Shown piece after piece: positions 27,833 through 38,138 of a stretch of DNA of 64,000 bases. Source of the stretch: Thalassotalea atypica (GTDB lineage: Bacteria; Pseudomonadota; Gammaproteobacteria; Enterobacterales; Alteromonadaceae); NCBI RefSeq assembly GCF_030295975.1, contig NZ_AP027364.1:186001-250000 (forward strand), written 5' to 3'. The notes under the pieces are model-generated. The model ran no database searches and was not told the DNA's origin. It worked only from the letters and a program-made list of their open reading frames with translations. Numbering within the stretch: the stretch's first letter is position 1; each line of letters opens with the position of its first letter. Made by a program: the position numbers and the translations under genes.

Positions 27833-29236
27833 ATGTCTAGTCTAAAACTAAAGGATTTGTCAGCAGGCAGTAAAACTTTAGTGCTTGTAGAATTTGCAAT
27901 GTTCTCCTGCGCTCTGTTTCTTGCTATCTATATCAACCAATTTTTATCTTTAGTTCAAACCGCCGATATACACAATAATATTTTATTTATTTACGGGATG
28001 ATTTATGCGCTTGTTGTTCAGTTATCGTCCTTAGCGCTAGGTTTGTATAACTCTAAAATTAGAGAGAGTTACCGTGGAATTATTAGGCGATTATTTGTGG
28101 CTATTGCCATCGGCTTTTCAATAGTTTCTCTAGTTAACCCTTTTTATGGCCCCCAGTCGTTGCCTGTTGAGATATTAGGGATTGCATCTGTTATTGGTTG
28201 TGTTTTAGCGAGTGTCTTTAGGTATTTTACTTTGCAAATCGATTTTTTTGGTTTCAATAAACGCAGAGTGCTCGTGATAGGCGCAGGTGAACGTGCATCT
28301 ATTATTGAAAAAAGAATGAGAAGAGGTGTCGATCGACAAGCATTTCATGTCCATGGTTTTGTTGTTATGGAGGGTGATAGCGACAATGGCATTAAATTAG
28401 AAACTCGAATCAAATTAAATGAGTCATTAGTCCATTATGCATTAGAGCATGATATCGATGAAATAGTCGTTGCTAGTGATGAGCGACGAAATAACTTGCC
28501 GATTGATGAACTCTTTGCTTGTAAAATTAGAGGCATAGAAGTTACTGAAATACTTGACTTTATTGAACGTGAAACAAGCCAAATAGCGGTGAATTTAATT
28601 TACCCTAGCTGGGTTATCTACTCTAATGGTTTTGCGTCCAATAATTACTTACGTAACACGCTAGATTGGATATTTAACGCAACAATGGCATTTTTCTTGT
28701 TGCTGCTGACATGGCCAGTCATGTTGATTACTGCAATTTTGATAAAATTAGAAGAAGGCTTTGGTGCACCCGTTTTCTATTTGCAAGAGCGAGTTGGACT
28801 TGATGGTGAACCCTTCCATATCATCAAGTTTAGAAGCATGTGCGTCGACGCAGAGAAAAATGGCGCACAATGGGCATCCAAGAATGATTCAAGGACGACT
28901 CGTATAGGTAATTTCATTCGTAAATATCGTGTTGACGAGTTACCACAAATTTATAATGTAATGCGCGGTGATATGGGCTTTGTTGGTCCACGCCCTGAAC
29001 GCCCTCAATTTGTGCAAAATTTAGTTAAGTCTATTCCTTATTATAATGAACGTCACAATGTTAAACCTGGCTTAGCTGGCTGGGCTCAATTGAAGTACCC
29101 CTATGGCGCGACAGAATAAGACGCGTTGGAAAAATTAAAATATGATCTTTATTACATCAAGCATCGCAGCTTTCTATTGGATCTATTGATACTGATCAGA
29201 ACCGTTGAAATTGTTTTGTTTGGCAAAGGGCGATAA
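27833..29236 (+). pseudogene. XrtA-system undecaprenyl-phosphate sugar transferase with in-frame TAA
   Basis: This is the polyprenyl glycosyl-phosphate transferase (TIGR03013-like, WbaP type) that loads the first sugar on the lipid carrier. It has four N-terminal membrane helices, a nucleotide-binding-like middle domain (VLVIGAGERA), one further helix and the catalytic bact_transf domain (HIIKFRSM, DELPQIYNVMRGDMG). An in-frame TAA at 29117-29119 stops the protein after 428 residues at GATE. The same frame continues without further stops to a TAA at 29234-29236, encoding DALEKLKYDLYYIKHR and an ending LFGKGR, which is the family C-terminus. One G-to-T change would explain this. Truncated but possibly active, read through, or a base error. 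Confidence 0.82.
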
Positions 29237-29244
29237 CTGAAGAA

Positions 29245-30108
29245 ATGCCGTCTACTAATAAAAAATTGCCCATACGCAATGCTATGACAGTTGATGTAGA
29301 AGACTATTTTCATGTCTCTGCATTTGAAAACGTTATTAAGTCAAAAGACTGGAATAATTTGCCGCTGAGGGTTGAAAAAAATACCTATAGATTACTTGAG
29401 TTGTTTGAACTTCATCATGTCAAAAGCACCTTTTTCACCTTAGGCTGGGTTGGACAGCAATGTCCAAATTTAATCAAAGAAATAGTTGCTCAGGGGCATG
29501 AACTTGCAAGTCATGGTCATACTCATCAACGTGCTACTCAGATGACACCTGAGCAATTTCGTGACGATGTCTATCGCAGTAAATCAATTCTTGAAGATTG
29601 CTCGGGAAATAAAATAAATGGTTATCGCGCCCCAAGCTTTTCAATCAATGAAAACAATGAATGGGCGTATGAAATTTTAAAAGCGTTGGGATTTACCTAC
29701 AGCTCTAGTACCTATCCAATTGAGCATGACTTATATGGGGTACCTGATTGGCCACGTTTTAAATATGATCGCCCTGAGGGTATTGTTGAGATACCCGTAC
29801 CAACCTTGCGTAAAAATGAGCAGAATATTGGCATCGGTGGTGGTGGCTTCTTCAGATTATACCCATATTGGTATTCTAAGAGACGAATTGATAAATTCCA
29901 CCAGCAAGAAAGCCAACCCTATAGCTTTTATTTTCACCCTTGGGAAATAGATCCAAAACAACCAAAAATAAAAGGTGCATCGGCAAGATCAAAATTTCGT
30001 CATTATCTGAATTTATCACGCATGGAGGATAAAATCGTTAGACTACTCGATGACTATCAATGGTCTACGATGGAACAAGTTTACTTTTCAAATGGATTAG
30101 ATAAGTGA
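29245..30108 (+). CDS. XrtA-system polysaccharide deacetylase
   Basis: A 287-residue carbohydrate esterase 4 (NodB) deacetylase of the type seen in PEP-CTERM loci (TIGR03006-like). The catalytic base motif is the family variant DVEDYFH near residue 17, the metal His pair is in SHGHTHQ, and RAPSFS follows. No signal peptide is present, so it may act on lipid-linked sugars in the cytoplasm or leave by another route. It follows the initiating transferase by eight bases and overlaps the FemAB-like gene by four. It likely removes acetyl groups from amino sugars of the polymer. Confidence 0.93.
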   Translation: MPSTNKKLPIRNAMTVDVEDYFHVSAFENVIKSKDWNNLPLRVEKNTYRLLELFELHHVKSTFFTLGWVGQQCPNLIKEIVAQGHELASHGHTHQRATQMTPEQFRDDVYRSKSILEDCSGNKINGYRAPSFSINENNEWAYEILKALGFTYSSSTYPIEHDLYGVPDWPRFKYDRPEGIVEIPVPTLRKNEQNIGIGGGGFFRLYPYWYSKRRIDKFHQQESQPYSFYFHPWEIDPKQPKIKGASARSKFRHYLNLSRMEDKIVRLLDDYQWSTMEQVYFSNGLDK

Positions 30109-31148
30109 GTAATGAAGCAAAATTATTGATAAGCGCCTTATCAACTAAACAAATATCGCAATGGGACGACTATGTAAAGCAGCACCCCAATGGCAGTTTT
30201 TTTCATTTATGCGGATGGAAGAATGTTATTGAGAAAAGCTTTTCACATCCTTGTTATTATCTTGTCGCAACCCAAGAAAACTCGATAGTTGGCTTGTTAC
30301 CTTTAGTTGAAGTCAAAAGCCGTTTGTTTGGTCATGCATTAGTGTCTACACCTTTTTGTGTCTACGGTGGAGCGATAGCCGACAGTGATTCTATTGTAAG
30401 GCAACTTGAGCAATATGCATGTGATTTGGCGGAAGAATTGCAAGTTGACTACTTAGAGCTGCGTTATAAAACAAAACAAGAATCGCCGTTGCTGTTAAAA
30501 AGAGCGCACAGCACGTTTGGTGTTGAATTAGCTGAAGGTGAAGAAAAGATTTTAGCCAGCGTTAAAAAGAAACAAAGAGCAGTTATTCGACATTCTTTGA
30601 AAAATGAGCTCAAAGGAGATTTCAATACGGATGTAGAAACGTTCTATCATCTGCTTTCACAAAGTTATCGCAACCTAGGAACACCTATTTTTTCTAAGCA
30701 GTACTTTAGCAATTTAATGGAAGAATTTGGTGAAGATGCTGATATTCTTGTTGTAAGGGACAATGAAGATAAACCGTCTACTGCAGTACTGAATTTCTAT
30801 TTTAATGAGCAGGTACTCCCGTATTACGGGGGTGGCAATGAAGCTTCCAGATTTATTAAAAGTGCCGATTACATGTACTATCAAGTGATGTGCCATGCTC
30901 AGAAAAAAGGATACCGATGGTTTGATTTTGGCCGTAGTAAGGATGAAAGTGGTCCCTATAAATATAAGAAGAATTGGGGGATGGAACCCAAGCCACTTTA
31001 TTACTACTTTCATTTAGTGAAAGCGACAGAGCTACCCAATCTAAGCCCAAATAATCCGAAATATAAGTTATTTATTCAATTGTGGCAAAAATTGCCTCTA
31101 GCTGTGAGTCAGTTTGTCGGCCCATTTTTATCGAAGTATTTAGGATAG
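30105..31148 (+). CDS. XrtA-system FemAB-like acyltransferase
   Basis: A 347-residue protein with the double GNAT fold of FemAB/BioF2-like enzymes, matching the FemAB-related family of PEP-CTERM loci. Recognisable parts are SFFHLCGWKNVIEKSF near the start and the C-terminal YRWFDFGRSKDESGPYKYKKNW. FemAB proteins transfer aminoacyl groups from tRNA to cell-wall peptides; here the acceptor may be a free amino group exposed by the deacetylase encoded upstream, but this is inferred. The start is GTG 30105 in a GTGA overlap with the deacetylase stop. Confidence 0.88.
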   Translation: MSNEAKLLISALSTKQISQWDDYVKQHPNGSFFHLCGWKNVIEKSFSHPCYYLVATQENSIVGLLPLVEVKSRLFGHALVSTPFCVYGGAIADSDSIVRQLEQYACDLAEELQVDYLELRYKTKQESPLLLKRAHSTFGVELAEGEEKILASVKKKQRAVIRHSLKNELKGDFNTDVETFYHLLSQSYRNLGTPIFSKQYFSNLMEEFGEDADILVVRDNEDKPSTAVLNFYFNEQVLPYYGGGNEASRFIKSADYMYYQVMCHAQKKGYRWFDFGRSKDESGPYKYKKNWGMEPKPLYYYFHLVKATELPNLSPNNPKYKLFIQLWQKLPLAVSQFVGPFLSKYLG

Positions 31149-31152
31149 CAAA

Positions 31153-32397
31153 ATGTCTGAAAATAACATAAGCAAGGAGCCGCTACTGTTTTTGTGTCAT
31201 CGCATTCCTTTTCCGCCTAATAAGGGCGATAAAATTCGTTCATTTAATATTTTAAAACAGCTAAATCAACAATTTGATGTCCACTTAGGTTGCTTTATAG
31301 ATGATCCTTTTGATAAACGCTATGTCGAAGAACTGAAGGAGCACTGCAAAACACTGTTCACTTTAGATCAAAATAAAACCCTAGCTAAAATTAAAGGATT
31401 AAGAGCTTTTTTGAGCCGTCAACCCATTACCGTACCGTATTATTACGACGGGAAAATGCAAAGCTGGGTGGATGATGTAATCGCTGATCATAAAGTCAAT
31501 AAAATATTCGTTTATTCCTCTTCTATGGCTCAGTACTGTCAGGGTGAACAATATCGCGATCTTGAACGTGTCATTGACTTCGTGGATGTAGACTCAGATA
31601 AATGGCGTCAATATGCTGAGAAAAAATCAGGCATTGCCAAATGGATCTATCAACGGGAGCATAAATTACTAGGCCATATTGAAGACAAAATATGCCAGAC
31701 ATTTAACCATAGCCTTTTTGTCTCGCCGGATGAAGCAGAGTTATTTAGAGAAAGACAGAACGAAACTGATAAAGCAAAAGTCTGTGGAATATTAAACGGT
31801 GTTGATGTAGCGTTTTTCGATCCTGAAGCTACTTTTACTGATGAACCATTACGTCCTAAAAGCTCATTTATTTCATTTACAGGTGCGATGGATTATTGGG
31901 CCAATATTGATGCCGTTGTGTGGTTTGTTGAACAGGTGTGGCCAATAATCTTAGTAAAACATCCTGATGCGCAATTTGTCATTGCTGGAGGAAATCCAAG
32001 TACTGAAGTAATAGCGTTAGCTGAGGTAAAAGGGGTAATCGTGACGGGCAGAGTGGTTGATGTCCGACCGTTTATCGCAAATGCAAAATGTACAGTTGCT
32101 CCATTAAGAATTGCTCGAGGTATACAAAATAAGGTCCTAGAAGCAATGGCGTTAGACAGACCGGTTGTTTGTACTTCGATGGCGATGGAAGGAATCAATG
32201 CACCAAATTCCGAACAGATCCATATCCATGATGACGCTAACATGTTTGCTCAAGTTTGTAATAAATATTTAGGCGATAAAGAGCAAGTAAGCAACGAAGA
32301 ATGTAGTAACAGGAATTGGATACTTCAGCAGTTTACATGGAAACAAACATTACAACCTTTAAAAGAGTTGTATAGCACCAAGGCGAGTGAGAAATGA
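31153..32397 (+). CDS. XrtA-system family 4 glycosyltransferase (TIGR03087 type)
   Basis: A 414-residue GT-B fold glycosyltransferase. The start PLLFLCHRIPFPPNKGDKIR is characteristic of the TIGR03087 exosortase-locus family. A DXD motif is not expected; the GT4 donor site is seen as VAPLRIARGIQNKVLEAMA, with the conserved Glu in LEAMA. It is four bases after the FemAB-like gene and overlaps xrtA by four. It presumably adds one sugar of the repeat unit on the cytoplasmic side. Confidence 0.91.
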   Translation: MSENNISKEPLLFLCHRIPFPPNKGDKIRSFNILKQLNQQFDVHLGCFIDDPFDKRYVEELKEHCKTLFTLDQNKTLAKIKGLRAFLSRQPITVPYYYDGKMQSWVDDVIADHKVNKIFVYSSSMAQYCQGEQYRDLERVIDFVDVDSDKWRQYAEKKSGIAKWIYQREHKLLGHIEDKICQTFNHSLFVSPDEAELFRERQNETDKAKVCGILNGVDVAFFDPEATFTDEPLRPKSSFISFTGAMDYWANIDAVVWFVEQVWPIILVKHPDAQFVIAGGNPSTEVIALAEVKGVIVTGRVVDVRPFIANAKCTVAPLRIARGIQNKVLEAMALDRPVVCTSMAMEGINAPNSEQIHIHDDANMFAQVCNKYLGDKEQVSNEECSNRNWILQQFTWKQTLQPLKELYSTKASEK

Positions 32398-33857
32398 TAA
32401 AAACAAGCTTAAAATTTAACTTGTCTATATTCGTATTATTATCGTTATGGCTGTTCGTTTATTACGATAACCTAACAGTTATGGAAGCAATTTGGCGACG
32501 TTCAGACACATTTGCTCACGGTTACTTTATCTTACCTATTTCATTATGGCTTTTTTGGCGAGATAGGGCTTACTTACTCCACAGCAAGACACAAACTAGT
32601 TGGTTCGCCCTTCCTTTTGTTATAGGTAGTCTTGTAGTTTCTCTATTTGCTTATGCGGCGGATATTAATGTACTTGGTCAACTTTCTGCCGTGACCTGCT
32701 TAATTTCACTAATTTGGTTATTACTCGGTAATAAACTGGCGTGGCATTATAAATTTCCGCTTGCATATCTTATTTTCCTCGTGCCAATGGGCGAAAATTT
32801 AATTCCAGAATTACAAGACATTACTGCTTGGTTTACCGTTGCGTTTTTAAAGCTGCATGGTATTCCAGTTTTTAGGGACGGTCTGTACATACAAATACCC
32901 AATGGCCTTTTTGAAGTGGCTGTTGCTTGCTCCGGTATTCGCTATCTTATTGCATCATTGGCAGTAGGGACTTTGTTTGCCTATTTGTCATACAATAGCT
33001 TAAAGAAACAGATGTTATTTTTTCTCTTCGCTTTGTTCTTACCCATCTTGGCAAATGGCATAAGAGCATATCTTATTGTTATTGTTGCTTATTACTCTGA
33101 TATGGAATACGCAACGGGCGCAGATCATTTAGTGTATGGCTGGCTATTCTTTGGCTTTGTTATCATGTTAATGTTTTGGATTGGCGGCAAATTTTCCGAT
33201 CCAGAACTTTCAAGTGATGAATCAAAAGCAAAAGCTATCAAAGAGCAATCAAGTACATCATTTTCAGTTGTCACATTAGTTTCTGCCGCTGCAATATTGT
33301 TAGCGACTCAAGTGGCAAAATCAACTGTTCCGATCGTTGAACAGCCAAAAGAAGTAATGGCTGCCATCACTGAATTACCAAAAGTGGATAAATCCAATTG
33401 GGGCATTGTTTATCATCATGCTTTATTGCAGTCTCATGTGGAGAGTGACGCCGACGTCGAGATATATCGGGCAGTCTATGCAAATAAACAGGTTACTGGT
33501 GAAATGATCAATCATGCCAATAGGGTTTTCGACCACGATAACTGGACAATAGTCGAGCGCGTTGCTTTCGAGCTCAATGGGCACAAAGCTAAGCGACTGC
33601 TCTTAAGATCAATTACAGGAGCAGAGCGTGTCGTTGTATATTGGTATCAGGTCGATGGTGATATTGTCTTAGATGAACCAACAGTTAAGTTAAAACAAGC
33701 ACTAACATTATTTTTAGACTCTGCTTCGAACTCAGAAATTGTTGCTTACTCTATTCCTGTCACAGAAGGTGAACAAACTGCACTTAAACAAATAGCTTTA
33801 GCTATTGACTCTACTTCACAATACTTTGTAAAGAGCAATAATGGGTTGATTCGTTGA
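32394..33857 (+). CDS. xrtA: Exosortase A fused to EpsI domain
   Basis: Exosortase A is an integral membrane transpeptidase-like enzyme that recognises PEP-CTERM tails, cleaves them and is thought to attach the protein to another molecule. The 487-residue protein has about eight helices carrying the Cys-Arg-His catalytic set: Cys179 in VACSGIRYL, Arg224 in NGIRAY and His245 in DHLVYGW. From about residue 295 it continues into a periplasmic EpsI domain, the usual XrtA arrangement. It sits within the polysaccharide operon, overlapping the next gene as TGATG. No PEP-CTERM substrate gene is in this window. Confidence 0.95.
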   Translation: MIKTSLKFNLSIFVLLSLWLFVYYDNLTVMEAIWRRSDTFAHGYFILPISLWLFWRDRAYLLHSKTQTSWFALPFVIGSLVVSLFAYAADINVLGQLSAVTCLISLIWLLLGNKLAWHYKFPLAYLIFLVPMGENLIPELQDITAWFTVAFLKLHGIPVFRDGLYIQIPNGLFEVAVACSGIRYLIASLAVGTLFAYLSYNSLKKQMLFFLFALFLPILANGIRAYLIVIVAYYSDMEYATGADHLVYGWLFFGFVIMLMFWIGGKFSDPELSSDESKAKAIKEQSSTSFSVVTLVSAAAILLATQVAKSTVPIVEQPKEVMAAITELPKVDKSNWGIVYHHALLQSHVESDADVEIYRAVYANKQVTGEMINHANRVFDHDNWTIVERVAFELNGHKAKRLLLRSITGAERVVVYWYQVDGDIVLDEPTVKLKQALTLFLDSASNSEIVAYSIPVTEGEQTALKQIALAIDSTSQYFVKSNNGLIR

Positions 33858-35008
33858 TGGTTGCTCAACAAGAAATTCATGTGGCACATGTTGTATATTC
33901 TTTTGCTACAGGTGGGTTGGAAAATGGGGTGGTTAATATTATTAACCAGTTACCCAGAGGCCGTTACCAACATAGCATTATTTGCGTGAGTGACCATGAT
34001 GATGCTTTTTTTAAGCGTATAAAATCTGGGAATGCTCAAATTTATAACTTGAATAAACCTTCAGGTAAAAGCGTTAAATGGCTTTTCAATTGCTGGAAAT
34101 TGTTGAGAAAATTGAAACCAGATGTCGTACATACGAGAAATTTAAGTGCGTTGGAAGCCCAAGTTTCCGCTTTTTGTGCACGTGTACCGTTACGTATTCA
34201 TGGAGAACATGGCTGGGATGTTCGTGACCTGGCAGGAGCTAACAAAAAATATCAACAGCTAAGAAAACTTTTTCGTCCTTTTGTACATCAGTATATTGGT
34301 TTATCTAAGGAAGCGTGTATTTACCTTCGTGAGAAAATTCATGTATTGCCTGAAAAAGTTAACCACATCTGTAATGGCGTGGATGTTAACAAATTTTCAC
34401 CAGGGCAGTCTGATTTGGATCGGCCAGAACACTTTTCAGGTGATGACAAAATAGTGTTCGGTACAGTAGGACGACTTGCTGAAGTCAAGAATCAAGGCTA
34501 CTTAGTTGAAGCATTTATTGCGCTTTGGCAACAATATCCAGAATACCAAAATCGTTTGAAGTTGATCATTGTCGGCGATGGTGTATTGATGCCTCAACTG
34601 CAACAAATAGTTCATGAGGCGAACGCACTTGAATCGGTTTGGTTTACTGGGCTACGCTCAGATGTGTCAGAGATCATGAAATTAATGGATGTATTTGTTT
34701 TACCTTCGTTAGCTGAAGGGATCTCGAATACGTTGTTAGAAGCCATGGCGACCGGGTTGCCTGTTATCGCGACCCATGTGGGCGGTAATCCAGAACTTAT
34801 TGTACCAAAACATCAGTCGACACACTTAGTCGAAGTTAATGATGTTAAGTCGTTAACCAAAGCAATGTCTCAGTATGTAGCTCAACAAGAAAAACTAGCA
34901 AATGATAGCACTTTGGTGAGACATTATTGCCAAGATAAATTTAGTATTGAACAAATGGTTGAAAAATATCATCAACTTTACCAGCAAGTGTTAAACAAGG
35001 AATCATAA
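33857..35008 (+). CDS. XrtA-system family 4 glycosyltransferase (TIGR03088 type)
   Basis: A 383-residue GT4 enzyme. The N-terminal HVVYSFATGGLENGVVNII and the donor-site LPSLAEGISNTLLEAMA match the TIGR03088 family of exosortase loci. I use ATG 33857, which overlaps the xrtA stop as TGATG; a TTG one codon earlier is also in frame. It is followed after two bases by the amidotransferase gene. Likely adds a sugar to the lipid-linked repeat unit. Confidence 0.92.
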   Translation: MVAQQEIHVAHVVYSFATGGLENGVVNIINQLPRGRYQHSIICVSDHDDAFFKRIKSGNAQIYNLNKPSGKSVKWLFNCWKLLRKLKPDVVHTRNLSALEAQVSAFCARVPLRIHGEHGWDVRDLAGANKKYQQLRKLFRPFVHQYIGLSKEACIYLREKIHVLPEKVNHICNGVDVNKFSPGQSDLDRPEHFSGDDKIVFGTVGRLAEVKNQGYLVEAFIALWQQYPEYQNRLKLIIVGDGVLMPQLQQIVHEANALESVWFTGLRSDVSEIMKLMDVFVLPSLAEGISNTLLEAMATGLPVIATHVGGNPELIVPKHQSTHLVEVNDVKSLTKAMSQYVAQQEKLANDSTLVRHYCQDKFSIEQMVEKYHQLYQQVLNKES

Positions 35009-35010
35009 TA

Positions 35011-36924
35011 ATGTGCGGTATTGCGGGCATATTTCACTTGTCATTAAAACATGACATCGATGCCAATTTAATCTCAAGAATGAATGATAAACAAATTCAT
35101 CGAGGTCCTGATGCTGGGGATTATTTTTTTGATCCGGGACTCGCATTGGCGCACAGACGTCTTTCAATTATTGACTTAGAAGGCAGTCCACAGCCGATGA
35201 TGAGCTCGTGCCAGCGAGCTATTATTGTGTTCAATGGCGAAATATATAACTACAAAACACTACAAAATGAATTAAAAGCTAAGGGGTATCAATTTCATAC
35301 TGAAGGCGATACAGAAACTATTCTTAACGCCTATTTGGAATGGGGTGAAGATTGCGTTCATCATTTACGTGGCATGTTCGCTTTTGCTATTTGGGATCGT
35401 CAAAAGGAATGTCTGTTTGTTGCCCGAGATCGTCTAGGCATTAAACCGTTTTATTTTACGCTGCTAGAAGATGGTCATTTTGCTTTTGGCTCAGAATTAA
35501 AAGTGCTTACTGAGCATCCTTTATTTGATAAAAAATTACGTGACTCAACTGTTGAAGATTATTTTACTTTTGGCTATGTGCCAGAGCCTTACACTATTTA
35601 TCAAAATGCTTATAAATTAAGGCCGGGGCACTGCTTCACGGTAAAACGGGGCGATAAGGAAATCCCAATCAGTCGTGAATACTGGGACATTCCTACGGAT
35701 ATTGAAGCCTTGTCTGAGCAAGAAGTACAAGAACAAATGGCAGAGCGCTTAAAAGAAGCGGTTGACATTAGAATGGTATCCGATGTGCCTTTAGGCTCAT
35801 TTCTATCTGGCGGCGTAGACTCTAGTGCTGTTGTTGCCTTAATGTCACAACTACAAACTGAGCCGGTTAATGCTTGCTCAATAGGCTTTGACGTTAAAGA
35901 GTTTAACGAAACAGATTATGCCAAAGAAGTGGCAAAGCGTTATAACGCGGATCATCGCATTGATATTGTGGATCAGAACGACTTTGATTTAGTGGATAAG
36001 CTAGCGTTTCTCTATGATGAACCTTATGCTGATAGCTCAGCAATGCCAACGTATCGTGTCTGTCAATTAGCGCGTCAACACGTCACCGTTGCGTTAAGTG
36101 GCGATGGCGCAGATGAGCTATTTGCCGGTTATGGCCGCTATCGACTGCATGGCAATGAAGATAAAGTTCGAAACATGTTGCCGTTGGGGTTACGAAAACC
36201 TCTTTTTGGCCCTTTAGGTGCACTATACCCGAAATTGGATTGGGCGCCGAAAATATTTAGAGGCAAAACAACCTTTCAATCAATGGCTTTAGATACGGTT
36301 GAAGGCTATCACAACTCGATGTCCATTCTTAGACAGGATGAGCGCGCTAAACTGTTTTCGTCTGAATTTAAGCAAAAGCTCAACGGTTATTCCTCTATTG
36401 AAGTATTCAACCAATACCGAAGTAAGCTGGGTAAACTCGATCCAATAAAAACAGCCCAATATTTGGACATGAAAACCTATTTGGTTGGCGATATTTTAAC
36501 TAAGGTAGATAGAGCTAGCATGGCGCACTCACTGGAAGTAAGAGTCCCGTTTTTGGATCATAAATTTGTGGAGTGGGGTTTCAATGTTCCTACAAGTCAA
36601 AACTTGGTACAAGGTGTTGGTAAAAAATCACTGAAACAGGCAATGGAACCGCATTTACCACATGATGTTTTGTATCGTAAAAAAATGGGGTTTTCAGTGC
36701 CGTTAGCAGATTGGTTTAGAGGACCACTAAAAGACAGGCTATACGATGGTCTGTTATCACAGCAAATGAAAAATTCAGGGTACTTTTCGCAAGCCCAGCT
36801 TAATAAGTTAATTGATCAACATGTCAAAGGCGTGCGTGATAATAGTGCATCGCTATGGACTTTGATGATGTTTGAATCATTTCTGCGCCAACGTTTAACG
36901 TCATCAGCAAGTAATGGGGCGTAA
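35011..36924 (+). CDS. XrtA-system amidotransferase (asparagine-synthase family)
   Basis: A 637-residue class II glutamine amidotransferase matching the exosortase-locus aminotransferase family (TIGR03108). The glutaminase nucleophile Cys2 is present (MCGIAGIFH), as are the HRGPD and NGEIYN glutamine-binding segments. The synthetase half has the PP-loop SGGVDSSAV near residue 265 and the SGDGADELFAGYGRY motif. It may amidate a sugar carboxylate such as a uronic acid in the polymer, though the true substrate in these loci is unknown. Both half-sites are complete, unlike the related gene at 51461. Confidence 0.93.
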   Translation: MCGIAGIFHLSLKHDIDANLISRMNDKQIHRGPDAGDYFFDPGLALAHRRLSIIDLEGSPQPMMSSCQRAIIVFNGEIYNYKTLQNELKAKGYQFHTEGDTETILNAYLEWGEDCVHHLRGMFAFAIWDRQKECLFVARDRLGIKPFYFTLLEDGHFAFGSELKVLTEHPLFDKKLRDSTVEDYFTFGYVPEPYTIYQNAYKLRPGHCFTVKRGDKEIPISREYWDIPTDIEALSEQEVQEQMAERLKEAVDIRMVSDVPLGSFLSGGVDSSAVVALMSQLQTEPVNACSIGFDVKEFNETDYAKEVAKRYNADHRIDIVDQNDFDLVDKLAFLYDEPYADSSAMPTYRVCQLARQHVTVALSGDGADELFAGYGRYRLHGNEDKVRNMLPLGLRKPLFGPLGALYPKLDWAPKIFRGKTTFQSMALDTVEGYHNSMSILRQDERAKLFSSEFKQKLNGYSSIEVFNQYRSKLGKLDPIKTAQYLDMKTYLVGDILTKVDRASMAHSLEVRVPFLDHKFVEWGFNVPTSQNLVQGVGKKSLKQAMEPHLPHDVLYRKKMGFSVPLADWFRGPLKDRLYDGLLSQQMKNSGYFSQAQLNKLIDQHVKGVRDNSASLWTLMMFESFLRQRLTSSASNGA

Positions 36925-36926
36925 TC

Positions 36927-38138
36927 GTGAAAGTTTTACACGTTTTTGATCATTCAATACCAATTCATAGCGGTTATACCTTTAGATCACGGTCGATATT
37001 AAAACAGCAGCATCAACTAGGTATAGAGACTTGTCATGTGACTAGCCCCAAACATGGCAATAATGAGGCGCTAGAGGAAACTGTTGATGGTCTAACCTTT
37101 TACCGTTCTAAGCCAATACCAGGTATGGCAGGCCAATTGCCATTGATTGGGCAACTAGCCTGTGTAAAGCCAATGAAGGAACGAATCTTAGAAGTTGTTG
37201 CAAAGGAAAATCCAGATGTTATTCATGCGCATTCTCCAGCTCTCAATGGCTTAGCCGCATTGCAAGCAGCCAAAGTTTGTGGGCTACCTGTTGTGTATGA
37301 AATTCGCGCATTTTGGGAAGACGCAGCAGTTGACCATGGTACCTGTAAAGAAAATGATTTACGTTACAAACTGACACGTGCGTTAGAGTCATACGTAGTA
37401 AAAAAAGCTGACGCGGTCACCACGATTTGCGATGGCCTAAAACAAGACTTGATAGCTCGTGGTGTTAACGAAGAAAAATTAACGGTTATACCTAATGCAG
37501 TAAATGTTGAACAATTTGAAGTAATAACAGAAAAAGACAAAACGCTCGAAGCAGAATTAGCGTTGGAAAATAGCAAAGTACTTGGATTTTTAGGGTCCTT
37601 TTATGCATATGAAGGGTTGGATCTACTTGTTAGTGCCTTACCTCAAGTCTTGAAAAAAGTGCCTGATATTAAATTATTACTCGTAGGTGGTGGACCACAA
37701 GAAGAAAACCTAAAGGCACAGGTAAAAGAGTTAGGAGTAGACGCTTCTGTGATTTTTACCGGACGAGTGCCACATCAAGAAGTGAGTAAATATTACAGCC
37801 TAGTGGATTTACTTATTTACCCTAGAAAAAAAATGCGATTAACTAATCTCGTAACACCACTAAAACCACTTGAGGCCATGGCGCAAGGCAAACCAGTACT
37901 TGCTTCTGATGTGGGTGGGCATAATGAATTAATCACAGATAATAAAACAGGTTATCTGTTTAAAGCTGATGACGTTGATGACTTAGCAAAGCAAATAGTT
38001 GCCACATTTGAACAACAAACTCAATGGAACGGTATACTTGACAATGGTCGCCATTATGTTGAAAACGTAAGAAACTGGCATGTCAGTGTAAGTAATTACT
38101 TACCTGTATATTCTTCTTTGGTAAAGCTTAATGACTAG
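36927..38138 (+). CDS. XrtA-system family 4 glycosyltransferase (TIGR04063 type)
   Basis: A 403-residue GT4 glycosyltransferase. The start MKVLHVFDHSIPIHSGYTFR is typical of the TIGR04063 exosortase-locus group. The C-terminal donor site reads LVTPLKPLEAMAQGKPV, and the middle has LGFLGSFYAYEGLD. The start is GTG 36927, two bases after the amidotransferase stop; no ATG is available. The end overlaps the next gene by eight bases. Confidence 0.92.
   Translation: MKVLHVFDHSIPIHSGYTFRSRSILKQQHQLGIETCHVTSPKHGNNEALEETVDGLTFYRSKPIPGMAGQLPLIGQLACVKPMKERILEVVAKENPDVIHAHSPALNGLAALQAAKVCGLPVVYEIRAFWEDAAVDHGTCKENDLRYKLTRALESYVVKKADAVTTICDGLKQDLIARGVNEEKLTVIPNAVNVEQFEVITEKDKTLEAELALENSKVLGFLGSFYAYEGLDLLVSALPQVLKKVPDIKLLLVGGGPQEENLKAQVKELGVDASVIFTGRVPHQEVSKYYSLVDLLIYPRKKMRLTNLVTPLKPLEAMAQGKPVLASDVGGHNELITDNKTGYLFKADDVDDLAKQIVATFEQQTQWNGILDNGRHYVENVRNWHVSVSNYLPVYSSLVKLND

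Noticed and set aside
29117-29119. Recoding of the stop as selenocysteine or pyrrolysine
   Set aside because: The codon is TAA, whereas those systems use TGA and TAG. A point change or base error is more likely.
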